DNA of 64,000 nt, taken from Margaritispora aquatica. Lineage: Eukaryota; Ascomycota; Leotiomycetes; Helotiales; Discinellaceae. The first letter of the stretch is position 1; every line of letters starts with the position of its first letter. Below are positions 23,944-35,337 of this stretch, in pieces. Position numbers and translations under genes: made by a program. The stretch is from NCBI GenBank assembly GCA_007644065.1, contig VJWN01000002.1, positions 134,135 through 198,134 on the forward strand. Direction: 5' to 3'. The notes below the pieces were generated by a model. That model was not told the DNA's origin and made no database searches. It was given only the letters and a program-made list of their open reading frames with translations.

Positions 23944-24760
23944 ATGCGTATCCTCTGCCTGCACGGCTCCGGAGCCTCAAGTGCAATCATGCAGTCACAG
24001 CTTGGTACGTCTCTACTGTCTAGTCAACTTCCACCTTACAGAAACCAAGCTCACGACACAATATAACACACAAACTAATTCCGACATCGTTGCAGCAAGT
24101 CTCCGCGCTCTACTACCTACTAACTACGAATACACCTACCTCGCTTCACCACTTCCTTGTCCGCCCGCACCAGAGATACAGAATGTCTACCCAGGCCCGT
24201 ATTCATGTTTCTTCAATCAATATTCTGCAATCGAGATGGACGAAGCGGTAGAATACATAAGCGAGGTGGTGGAGGAAGATGGTCCATTCGATGCTGTGAT
24301 TGGATTTAGTCAGGTATGTACTCAACCTGTTCTTGCTTCACCCTCTTGAGTAAGAAATCACAAAAGAAGACAAACTGATACCAAGAAGGGCGCCGCAGTA
24401 CTAGCCGCCTATCTCGCCTCGCTCTCTCAATCCACCTCTTCCCTCACACTCGTCGCCCAAACTCCTAAACTCGCACTCCTCCTATGTGCTGCCCTTGTAC
24501 CACCTTCAACAGCGAACCCAAGCACCAACTTCCCCCACGCAATAGCTTCATTTGGAACAATCTCTATACCTACCATCCACGTAGTTGGTCGTAAAGATCC
24601 ATGCCTTCCACAGAGTCTTGCGCTTGCGCAGACGTGCGGGAAAGGGATGACGCAGGTACTGGCGAATAATGAGGGACATGAGGTACCGAAGGAAAAGGCA
24701 GCATTGAGGAGTATTGCGATGGCAGTGGAGAGGGGACTGGTGATGGGATTTGTATGCTAG
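23944..24760 (+). CDS. FSH1-family serine hydrolase (alpha/beta hydrolase), copy 1
   Basis: Small alpha/beta hydrolase of the fungal FSH1/DUF341 family, 216 residues. Exons: 23944-24004, 24096-24313, 24389-24760, in phase. Visible motifs: MRILCLHGSGASS (first strand and oxyanion loop), the nucleophile elbow GFSQGAAV with Ser92 split from its following Gly by an intron, GRKDPCLP carrying the catalytic Asp, and NEGHEVP with the catalytic His. So the triad is complete. Family members next to fungal PKS genes (LovG-like proteins) release the polyketide from a PKS that lacks a thioesterase, and the PKS here lacks one. It is divergent from the MFS exporter and convergent with the carotenoid oxygenase gene, 222 bp away. 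Substrate is inferred from context. Confidence 0.86.
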
Positions 24761-24982
24761 ATTGTTAGAGAGGGGGATGAAGGGAGATTTTAGAGGAGGA
24801 ATTTAGAAATATGAATTGTAATATCATCGCTTGCTGTAATGAGGGTATCTCTCCATGTATCGTACCATACCACCCCCGATTTCCCGCCCAAACACACAAA
24901 GAACTCCATGTTATGCATGCCTGGAAGCAAAAGGGAAGCTGTCTCAGACAATCCTCCACCCTATATATATACCTATTTGCAT

Positions 24983-26843
24983 TCACGAATCCGAAACATG
25001 GGTGCCATGAAAACCAAACCCCACCACACCATCCACATGTGCTCTGCCTAGCTCCTCCAAGTTCCTCGCATCAAGGACAAGTAAGTAGCTCTTACCCTCG
25101 ACTCCATCTAACACCACAACCAGTAGCACGCCGTCGTCTTCTTCGGTTCCCTTGGGATCTGGAACAAATATTGGTTCTCCAGGAGTGTGGCCATGCTTAC
25201 ACCACGTCTTGGCCTCATGAGTCGTCAAGTCGTGTTTAACGATGCTATCCCAGAGCGTCGACTTGCCAGTGTTCAAGACACCATAGATGTATCTGTGTTT
25301 CCTGAGGCAGAAGTTTGGATTGATGATCGGGAGCTCTGGTGTGCCAAGCTGCTCCGCAGTGAAGCCATTTTCAACCTCGAATATTTCTGCCTCCTCACCT
25401 CTACTTCCAATCGAGATAGCCTCAAAAACGTCTTCTAGCGCCGAGGGGATATCATGAAGAACGAAACGACGCATCTTTGCGTGGCAGTTCGTATAATTCG
25501 AAATGGCAACCGCAGAGTTAGAAAGCAGGTTGTCGATGTATAACCTCTTTAGGATATCCAAATCTTGGTACGCGATCAGATCTGCGACAATCCTAATCTG
25601 GCCATCCTCGCTCGTCTCCTCGTATGCATTCACCGTGTGGAAGCAGAAGAAAGCATCAGACTCGTACGTCGCAATTAATCTTCTTCCACCCTCCTCCTCC
25701 GGTTTTCGGTCAACGACATACCACTTGCAAGACCTCTCGGGATTGTATTCTGCAAGAGCATCAACGATATTCTTCGTCCACATCACTGATGCTCCACCCT
25801 GCGCATAGACTGAGTTCCAAACACAGAGTACGACGTAATTTTCAGTCAGCATAAGACTATGTAAGTACGCCGGGTCATCCTTGATAGTCGCTAAAATCGA
25901 CGTCTTTCCTGTCGCAGCCGAAACGGTGAAAACTCGATATATGCCTCGTCCTCTTGCAAACTCCAAGTTGTAATTGAAGACATCACCCGTCTTAGGATCC
26001 GTACTCGAATGCGTCGCGCTCGATGGTCCCTTCAGCAAAGGATGTAGACTAGCCTGTGATGCTACACCAATTGGTTCCAGAGTCTGGGAATCCAAGAATT
26101 GAATTGCATCTGTGTCTGTTCTGTTACATAAAGTCTCTATCCTTCCCCTTTTCGCTTCGCCCAACTGTGCCACACCTGTGCAGCTCAACCCTGGATAGTT
26201 AACTGTCATCCCGACAGCAACACTCAATTCATTAGGCTTCTTCGGTCTCTCTTTTGGAGTGAATCCAGGAGCCATAGCTTTCATTGGAGGTGGTGTCAAC
26301 GGCGGCGTGGTTGGTTTAAATTTCGAGCTCGCTTTCTGGAAGAGTGCCATGCAAGGATCATATTTCGCGCCAAAAGTGATGCCTTCTCTGCTTCCTGTAA
26401 CTTTCAAATTCGCAATCAGCCCATCGCAAGTCGAGCGCGAGTTATACGATACTCGCACTACGCCGCTTTCTCCCTCAGATGGCGCGTGAATCTGAAATCG
26501 ATGCACTTGGGCCAAATAGTCGAACCAATGGTTTACTCGAAATAACTTCCCATTCTCAGCTTCGATGTCGCGAGCTCCCAGTCCAGTTCGAAATAGGGTG
26601 CCAGCCGCATACGCAGGTATCTTGCCCTCTACTTTAAGCTCCACGGGTGTGCGCTCTTCATACTCCACGTCAAACTATGCTCGTCAGACTAAGTTCCTAG
26701 GTAGGAGGTGGACAACTTGCGCCTTGTGAATTTGGCCAGTCATTGTAATGCGTTGACTTTACCAGCACCTCCTGCTCACGATTTGGAATTGGGCGCGCCA
26801 TCGAATGAGAGAACCAAGCACGCACTCTTGTAAGTAAAGGCAT
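24983..26843 (-). CDS. Carotenoid cleavage oxygenase (RPE65/CCD family)
   Basis: Non-haem iron dioxygenase of the carotenoid-oxygenase family, which cleaves conjugated or phenylpropenoid C=C bonds to carbonyls. Exons: 26843-26721 and 26674-24983, 604 residues. The four iron-binding histidines of the beta-propeller are visible: THSSTD (His263), YLHSLM (His313), FFCFHTVN (His387) and FGFHGTHV (His597). Other family blocks: YAAGTLFRTGL near residue 63, FRVNHWFD near 87 and GDVFNYN near 272. The intron appears to be GC-AG: exon 1 must end in NSQG for the conserved block to continue as FDVEYEERTP, and only a GCAAGT donor with a TAG acceptor does this, removing 46 nt. Another in-frame ATG at 26801 is possible. 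Fungal relatives include CarX/CAO types, but this one lies beside a PKS, so its substrate may be a polyketide polyene. Confidence 0.87.
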
Positions 26844-27237
26844 TGAAACCTCTTTAAACAAAGGACTGGCTGAGTGGTCTTGAAGTGTTGGTGATTAAGA
26901 ATCGTAAGCGCAGAGATAACACCGCGGCGCAAGCGAGACAATTAACGCGATGAGCTCATCCAATTCACTATTCTCTCCGTATCATCGTTGCTAGCCTTTC
27001 GGACTTTCCCGTGTAATCAATCAGACAATTCGGTTGCTTACTGGTAGCCTGAGGACTAGGCCACTGTGAGAGGAAAAGACAAAGATCTTGAATCAGAATC
27101 CACCGTACATCGTTGATTGAGCATCAGGTACGGCAACCCTAGACGAGCCAACTCCGGATTTTGTGAGACTTTGAGACTAAGACCACCGAATCTGACAGCT
27201 TGACGCTACAGTCTCTGGTTGAAGTGAGACAAAGAAC

Positions 27238-27763
27238 TCAAAATGGTCCGAGGCGTACCAGCATTTGCGAGACATGCAGAAAGACCCCACTTATTGCTAT
27301 AGCATAGACCATACATGTGGCCGCAAACACCTCGACAGCCGGAAGTAGCTCAATACGGCCGTAGGTTACGTGCATGAAAGCAAGTGAGAATTGCATCTTA
27401 TATCTTTCACCCATGAGACGGATCATTTGCTCAAAACGTGGAAAAGCCCATGTCTTACGTCCGTAATTCCGTATCTCAACCAATGGCTTGACCTGCGTCA
27501 TAAAATTCCGAGATCATTCGACTGGGTTGATTGTAAACCACCAATTGGAAGCAAACGATGCAAATGTTCATATATCATACGTTGTAGTTTATAGGCGATA
27601 CGTACTTAACCATTGCCTTCTCACGAGCCGAAAGGTGCCCTTGAATCCGTTGCCGGATCCGAGCTGCTGCTCCCCAGTGGACTACAATCCCACCAACTTG
27701 GTTTGCATAGGCCAATGAAAGCTGCTGTGTAAAGAAGCTGCCCTTGCCTCCCAAAAAGAAAGT
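27238..27763 (-). other. Possible gene fragment or relic, unrecognised
   Basis: Two open stretches on the minus strand can be joined in phase. The first runs 27763 to about 27612 and includes GGIVVHWGAAARIRQRIQG, with a GTTAAG donor after GCA ATG. The second begins after a CGCAG acceptor at about 27491 (VKPLVEIRNYGRKTW) and runs to the stop at 27238 with a membrane-like end (CMVYAIAISGVFL). No start codon or family was found. It could be the remains of a cluster gene or a chance open frame. It overlaps the TACGGCCGTA element. Confidence 0.2.
27354..27363. promoter_or_regulatory. TACGGCCGTA palindrome, candidate Zn2Cys6 site
   Basis: Second perfect copy of the 10-bp palindrome, 511 bp upstream of the carotenoid oxygenase start codon at 26843. 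The role as an operator is inferred from recurrence within the cluster. Confidence 0.35.
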
Positions 27764-28058
27764 TTAGCAAAGGCGGATCCAGATCGTGGGATGAGCTTGC
27801 GAGCTGGAAGTAGGTGATAGATATTGAACGACAAACGGAAATCTCATCTAATTTGCGAAAACATGGATATATATGCCCAGCTCAACCAGCTCCCGGAAAA
27901 CATGAACGTGGAAGCAACCCGGATACGAAATAGCACCAACGCCCACAATAAGATTCCATGAGATGCATCCAATAACCTGGTGTGGCTTTCTAAGCGAGAG
28001 CGAAAGCGAAAGTCCATAGCTAACCACCCTCCTGCCTATGGTAACAGTCCCAAGATAT

Positions 28059-31000
28059 CTACTCAGTCACGTCATCTTGAGCGAGTAGCGCCACATCTTC
28101 TCTCACAAATTTACTCTTGCTCACGATCTTGACCGCCAGTTTGGCAAGCGGCATCATACTCAGAATATCAAACACGGAGATATCAGCATTCATGCGCCTG
28201 AAGATCATGTTCTTGACTTCGACGGCAACTAGGGAATCAACTGGGCACATATTATGTTAGCTAATACTCACTACCATGTCGGACATAGAAAGATGAGAGG
28301 TATTGGCCCAAGGCATATGACACATATGGCAGTAGTAGGGAGATGAGAGACAAGCTTGAGTGAAAGGTAGAAGAGAAGAAAATCGAAGAGAAAAGGAGCC
28401 ACTCACCACCGAAAGCATGCATAGGCTTTTCCAAATCCACATCAGCATTCTCCATATTCAGCGCCTTCGACATCTGCGTACTGAGAACCCCCTCAACAAC
28501 CACACATGCCTCCCTCACACTAGTAGCGGCTGAAAGCATCTCTTTTGTAATTTTGTCCTCACTTGAATCAACAGCACCACTCCCCTTCTTCACCGCCTCA
28601 TGTAGCATTTCATACTTCTTATCTCCACTCATCGCAAAGCCCAAACTGCCTTCACTGAGTAGCTCTTTACCGACCCCAGTGATTAGTTGAGCAGGAACGG
28701 GAATTCCATCTCGTGTCTGTCCAAGCATGGCAGCAGAGAGAATGACGTGCAAGTCGCGCTCCGAGATGAAGAGATTTTCGAGGTAATCCAATCGCTCGAA
28801 TAACTCTGGATTCTCAGCCATATAGCCGACATCTGACACAATGCCTAAATCTATCGTCATAGATGTTAAGCCCTTTGCTCTTCGGTGCACTGAAAGGGCA
28901 TCTTGATATGTCCCAGCAGCGGAATAATTGGCCTGCCCTGGATTCCCAATCACGCCCGCCATAGACGAGAGCATTATGAAGAATTCCATCTCAGTTGGCA
29001 AGTGTGTGTGTAAGTTCCAGCTGCCTTGAACTTTTGGTTGCGTGGCTTGAGACCACTGCTCGAACGTCATGTTATCAAACATGCTGTCTCGAAGCACCAT
29101 CGCGCATTGCACGACACCTTTAATGGTCTCACCTCTTGCTACGCAATTGGCTGCAAAGTCTTGAACTTGCTTGGCGTCTGTGATGTCGCATTGGAATGAT
29201 TGCGCATTACAGCCTCTGATCTGAAGGTTTTCTAGGAAATGTAGTGCACTTTCGTCTCTGGTGCTAGAGCGAGAGATGAATGTGATATTTCGCGCCCCGG
29301 CTTCGAACATCATGTCTGCAATGGAGCGACCGATACCACCTAATCCACCAGACAACACGTAAGTTGCAGTAGGGTCAAGAGTTAAGATCTTTGGAGCTGG
29401 AGGTGGGACTAGAATCATGTGCTCTGGTGCAAGTTTGAGAACTGCACTTCCATGACAACGTCCACCTGTGAGATAAGCCAGCGCTTTTGATGAAATAGGC
29501 AGCCCGAAAGAGCGACTAGGTGTCGTCCGAGGAAAGCCGAACTTGGAGGCGCTATTCCAACTCTTTTCAAACAAACTGGCCACTTTCTTTGGTGATGTGC
29601 TTCGCATCCGCTCGATATCAAAGGTAGAAACAGTAATGTTAGCTGGTGATGCAGTTGACCATGTTGAGCTGTGTCCAACCCTCACAAATCGTCCAAAATC
29701 ATCAAGACAGTCCATGGCTTCTTCTCCTAACTTGTTGGAAAATGTAGTAACCGCAAGAGCTACCTCTCTTTCACCAAGTATCTTCCTCAGTGCTGAAGAA
29801 TAAGGCACTTGCGCAGTCGACATAAGAACATGTTCTTCATCAACTCCAAGGTTCTCCACTAAGCGAGACTCATGACTAGCATCCTGGGCCACAACGAAAA
29901 CTTCAGCACCAATCTGGTCAGCAAGATTGATTAAAGCTGCCTCTACACTTCCAGAGTGCGTTACAATGACGACAATCTCTCCGGGCTCGAGCCGCCCAAG
30001 ATCTAATAGTACAGCTTGAACTGTACAGATTGCTGACGGTAGTGTGACCAACATGTTTGGATCAACAAATGAAGGTACGTGCCTAACGAAGTCCTGGTGT
30101 ATGCGGAGAGATGTCTTCAAAGTCTGAGAAGCACATACAACCACTGTATCGCCAACGGCAAATTCCGTTATACCAGCGCCGAGACTTGTGATAGTGCCCA
30201 CTGCATCATTTCCAAGTACATCGCTGGTTCCAAGATCGAGGGGCTCAATGCTAACTGCTGATACTTGGACCTCTAACTCAAGCTCACCTAGACACGATTG
30301 AAGAAGTTTCGAGCGTTGCCAAACCAGCGCAGACCTATCTTGCTTCAAAACAGCTTCAACTGTACCATTACTATCAGCTAATGGAGCTTCATATGACTCG
30401 GCTATCATAGGCCTACTCGAAAGCTCTTCATGAAACGAGTCTTGTTGCACTAAACGAGGTACCATGATTTTCTCGTCACGTAGCGTGAATTCTTGTTCAT
30501 ATGTAGGATTTCGTATCAGAAGGGAGCTCTCGAGGACTATAACAATAGCATCGATATTCTTGTCGTGATGTAGATTCCCGTAGGCTGATAGATTAAGATG
30601 AGGAAGTCGAAGTTTTGGCATCTCAGAGCGAACTGTACGTAAAAGGCCGGTCGTGAGACTAAATTTAAGACTCTCTTCGCTGTCATACGCTCCACCACGG
30701 GTGAGCCACAACAACATGGGTGCCTGGGATATAATTTCTTTGAAAGTGTCTAGATGTGCCTCTGTCCACATTGACACCACTGGCTCATCTATCTCAACAA
30801 GTGATATAACTGGCCCAGTGACGTGTAGCATACCACTTATCAGCTCTGCAATGTGTGTCACTTGGACCGTGCAGCCAATGTTGACTACGGCTTTGATGAG
30901 CTTGCTAACCAGCAAGTCTATAGCAGAGGAAGGTTTTGATCCACGCAAGATATATACATGCGTCGAACTCGCAGATGAAGTAGATATATCTGGCAACAGT

Positions 31001-34000
31001 ACGGCATCGAGCTCCTCATCGATATCGGACTCGGGTTTGAACTCCACCCAGCGAATTGCAGTGCATTTCCGATGTCGACGAGCAGCAGCCGCACTGTCAG
31101 TTACATTGGCTGATGTATCTCTTGACAAAAAGCCCCTCACGACTGCCTTCGGTGACGACCAAACGTCATCCGAAAGAACGATATCACCAATAAAGTCACC
31201 AATAGTAGTTTTCCTGCTCTTTGCATATCCCTTAAGTTCGGACCCAGGTGCTGTGGCGATATCTGCAGAAATATAGACACTATCTATAGAGATGGGCACC
31301 AAGGACTCGTCGCCAGAAAGAGTGTGCAAATACCCAAGAGCTTGCATGTGAAAGATTGAGTCTAGAGATGCGGGGTGAATAAGATGCGGGTATTCATATT
31401 GGCTCGGCATGATAGCTTTTGTATCTGGTATCGTGACTGTCCCATGTCCTTCCCTCACACCAGCGACACATTCAGTAACGTTTTGATGAAGAGGTCCATA
31501 TTGCAGGTTCATTTTCTTATCGAAGAATTTGTAGAACGTCCTAGGTACAAGTCTTCTAGTTGCACGTTTCTGAACCATGGAAAAGAGAGACATGTCATCC
31601 TTCCAAGCAATGGTCTCTTTCCTCTCATCCACATCAGTACTGTAGTGAATCATGACCGATCCGGAGCAATTCTCTTGCCATTCTTGATCTTCTGCTTGAG
31701 AAAATACTCGGAAAGCAAATTGATCATCAGCGATGGGCCGAAGGTGTATAGCGGTCTCAATAGCAGAGTCACCACTTGGAATCAAAATGGGACGTTTGAA
31801 CAGTATGTTCCTTGCTTCAATCGCGCGGAATATGCGAGAATGATCAAGAGTCTCATGAGCAGCCTGGATTGCCATCGTGATCATCGCTGCTCCAGGATAT
31901 AGAACCATCTGTTGAACTCGATGATCGGCAATCCATGGTTGTTCGGAGAGTCGCAGAAAGTTGTGCCATCGAGGTTCTGTCTGATCCTGATTTTGGAGAC
32001 GCAAGCCCAGCAGATCTGTCCTTGGTTTCCCCAGGTATCGATAGGTCTTTCCCCAAGCGCTATTATGCCAGTATCCCTTGCTATGGTTCCATGGATAAGG
32101 AGGAAGACATGAAAGGCTTTGAAAATTGCTCTTAGGCGCAGACTGGAAGTTTACTGCATGTAAATCAATACCCAAACCTTGACCCCACAATCTACCAGCC
32201 GCTGTTAGTGCGCTGATATCTGCACGTGTTCCTCTTGTGAGCAACGAGGTATACATGATTGAAGCCAGCGAACGCTCATCAGCTGCCGTAAGAATTTGCA
32301 TGATAGGCCCCTTCAAGGCATCAGAAGGTCCAATTTCAATCGCTGCAGCATAGCTGATTACGGTTTTCCTCCTTCCTTTGCCTGGTGCAACTTGTGTCAC
32401 TAGTGCCTTGACAGCTTCTGAGAAGCGAACAGGGCTCACCATGTTCCTGATCCAATATCTAGCATCAAGTTCTTGGCCAGATATTGGTGCTGCTGTCACC
32501 GATGAGAACATAGTGACACTAGCAGCTTCTTTGGATGTGACTGGGGTGATAACCCCCATTGATGCGAGATAGTCATCTGCAATTGTGTTCATATGATGGG
32601 AGTGGTAGGCAGTCTTAACACGAAGTTTTCGAACAAATACACCATCGTCGCTGATCATTTTCTCGAGCTGATTGATTGAGTACTCATCGCCAGAGAGGGT
32701 TACATTGTTCGGCGAGTTGATGCAGGCTACAACAACTGACCTCTCAGGCACCTTTGCCAGGTAAGGGAAGGCATTCTCTGGAGAAAGCCCGACTGCCATC
32801 ATTGCTCCAGAAGTTGTTTTCAGGCGACTGTTGACATCGGCTGAGTATACACCTCGAAGATATGCAACCTTCATGGCATCATGTCGTGAGAGGATATTCG
32901 CCGCATATGCGGCAGCTATCGAGATTAACGTCTGCAAGATTCATCATACATAAACATAGCTTACCAATTTCGCCACTGGAATGACCGACAACTGATTTAG
33001 GTTCAATGCCCCATGTCTTTAACAGATCTACAAGAGCTATCTGAAGAGCTGTGCAAAGAGGTTGGCTGAAATCAGGCGAGTCTATGTTGCTGGAATCCTT
33101 TGAGGCGCAAAGCTCATCGATAATGGACCAAGTACATCCAAGCGCTTGAAGTGCTACTTGAGACATTTCCAAGCTCTGCTTGTACGCTCGATGGTCAATC
33201 AATTCCCTTCCCATCGTTGGCCATTGAGCGCCTTGCCCTGTGAATATAAAGAAGACGTTGTTGTTCTTCGCTGTTCGCCGTGAGGTTAGTAGAGGTTTTT
33301 GGAGCTGGATACTAAGATCACTGGCTGAAGTTGCAACAATGAACGATCTGTGATCCAAAGCAGATCTGCGGGAGCCAAGTGTGTATGCTAGATCAGCAGT
33401 AAAATTAGAATAATCGGCAGCATGCGATAGTTGGAGCGATTTCTGAGCATCCACTGCCGAGTCTAGAGTTTCCACAAAGACATTTGAGAGCCTTGACAGC
33501 CCAGCATGATCTGCTGAAGAGAAGACGAAAAGCTTGCTTGCGAGCTGTGTGGTTTGATCCGGCTCACTCACAGGTGTACCCTCAGAGCTAAACCCACTGT
33601 CGCTGTCCGAGTCGTTAATAACAAGAGTAGTTTGATGCTTTCCAGAGAGTGCGTGCTGCTCAAGATAATGATATGCATCGTCCATTCAGAAATTAGCATC
33701 TTGATTTTGGCTATGTGACAAAGTCGCTTACCGACAATAACGTGTGCATTAGCACCACCATATCCAAAGGAGTTGACAGAAACTCTTCTTAACCCACTTG
33801 AAGGCCAAGGCGTCAAAATTTTAGCAGGTGCAATTCTCCACTCCTTAAGTCGTAACCTAGGGTTTGCCTTTTCAAAGCCCGCTAGTGGAGGTATCATGCC
33901 TTTTTCAACAACAAGCGTTGCTTTAATCAAGCCCGCTAGGCCTGCACAGCCTTCCAAATGTCCAATATTAGTCTTCACACTCCCAATATAAATAGGATTA

Positions 34001-35337
34001 TTTTCCTCCCTCGTCTTGCCAAAGGTAGCGCCAATAGCCGAAAGCTCATAAGGATCGCCAATGGAGGTGCCTGTCCCATGTGCCTCAAAATAGGCGGTCT
34101 GATCAAGTAAGAGATTTGCACCTGCGTATGTAGAGCGGATGAGGTCTGCGTGGGCAAGCGGCGAGGGCATGGTTATGCCCGGGGTACGACCGTCTTGGCC
34201 AAGACCAGAGTTGCGAATTATGGCACGGATGGTATCGCCGTCGGCAAGTGCTTGTGTTAATGTCTTAAGTACCATGCCGCCAATACCATCACCTCTTGCA
34301 TAGCCATTCGCTCGATAGTCGAAACTGTGACAGATACCATCGGGACTGAGAAATGTCATGCCACACCTGGATGTGTCAGAAAGAATTTGACACAGTTAGA
34401 GCCGCGTACTCACATATCGCGCATGTATGAAGGATCGTATATTAAGTTTGTACCTCCGATGAGTGACTATCAAAATGTGTTATTGTGTGTTATTGATTTG
34501 CACATTGAGATGAGACAGACCATTTTCGACTCTCCTGTCCGAAGCGACTGACAAGCGAGATGTACAGCATAGAGACTTGAGGAGCAAGCCGTGTCCACAG
34601 TCAGACTTGGGCCTCTCAAATCAAAGAACCACGATACTCGATTTGACAACATACTAGGATCGGATTAATTCGTGTTCTTCAATAACTGACCGATTGAGAT
34701 CACCTTGAGCCATAGCCAGTAGCTGCATAGAAAGGCCCACCAACTATTTACCATGTTAGTACTCAACACCTATCCGAGTCCAAGGTGTCTCACAAGGATC
34801 TCTCCCTCCCACGCTTTCAAAATCGTTTGTGAAGCAACCCACATAGACACTAGTTTGGCTACCAACGATAGCTTGTATTGGAATGCCTGCTACAAAAAGG
34901 CTTAGTTGTGGGGTTTTCTTGTTATATTGATGGTCTCACCGTTTTCCAATGCTTCATATGCCACTTCAAGCATAAGTCTTTGTTGAGGATCTGTGCCAGT
35001 TGCCTCCAAGGAGGTCATAGAGAAAAAAGGAGCATCGAAGAGGACTGGGTCCTCGGCAAGGAAGTAACCACCTTTCACGTTGATCTGAAATGCCGTATCA
35101 GTACAAGAGCATTGAAACAAATCGGTATGGCGAGCTTACGGCACCAGCTCTTGCAGCATCAGGATGATAGTACCCCTCCACATCAAATCTCTCTTTCGGT
35201 ATCCCTTTGTGCGCCGAACGTCCTTTGCTGAGCATATCCCAAAACTGCTCGGCCGAATGTGAACCACCAGGAAAGCGCATAGCCATGCCAACGATGGCAA
35301 TAGGCTCCAGACCATCATTGTCTTTTGGTAAAGACAT
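28059..35337 (-). CDS. Highly reducing type I polyketide synthase, KS-AT-DH-(ER)-KR-ACP
   Basis: Iterative HR-PKS, core enzyme of the cluster, 2,234 residues if spliced as follows: 35337-35140, 35084-34940, 34886-34794, 34743-34704, 34653-34521, 34466-34414, 34366-33732, 33681-32965, 32915-28407, 28240-28059. Domains in order: KS (residues 13-430; Cys182 in DTACSSSL, later His in EAHGTGT and NIGHLEG), AT (about 540-880; Ser667 in GHSSGE), DH (about 970-1240; His1003, Asp1190 in HPASLDSIF), a central region with no SAM-binding motif (so no methyltransferase), ER-like (about 1525-1835), KR (about 1855-2035; GGLGGIG, Tyr2002 in ANYSAAG) and ACP (Ser2177 in MHAFGVDSL). There is no thioesterase. 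Three oddities: the ER nucleotide loop reads THSGSVEA instead of an AAAGGVGQ-like loop; the DH motif HxxxGxxxxP has Gln for Gly; and the intron 33682-33731 ends in TGG, not AG, although protein continuity demands that junction. ATG 35337 precedes the KS by the usual distance. Confidence 0.9.

Larger units (their letters stand above)
26844..28058. other. Intergenic region between carotenoid oxygenase and PKS
   Basis: About 1.2 kb. It contains the promoter of the oxygenase, a TACGGCCGTA palindrome (27354-27363) and a weak two-exon coding signal on the minus strand (27238-27763) listed separately. The part nearest the PKS stop codon shows nothing. Confidence 0.5.
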
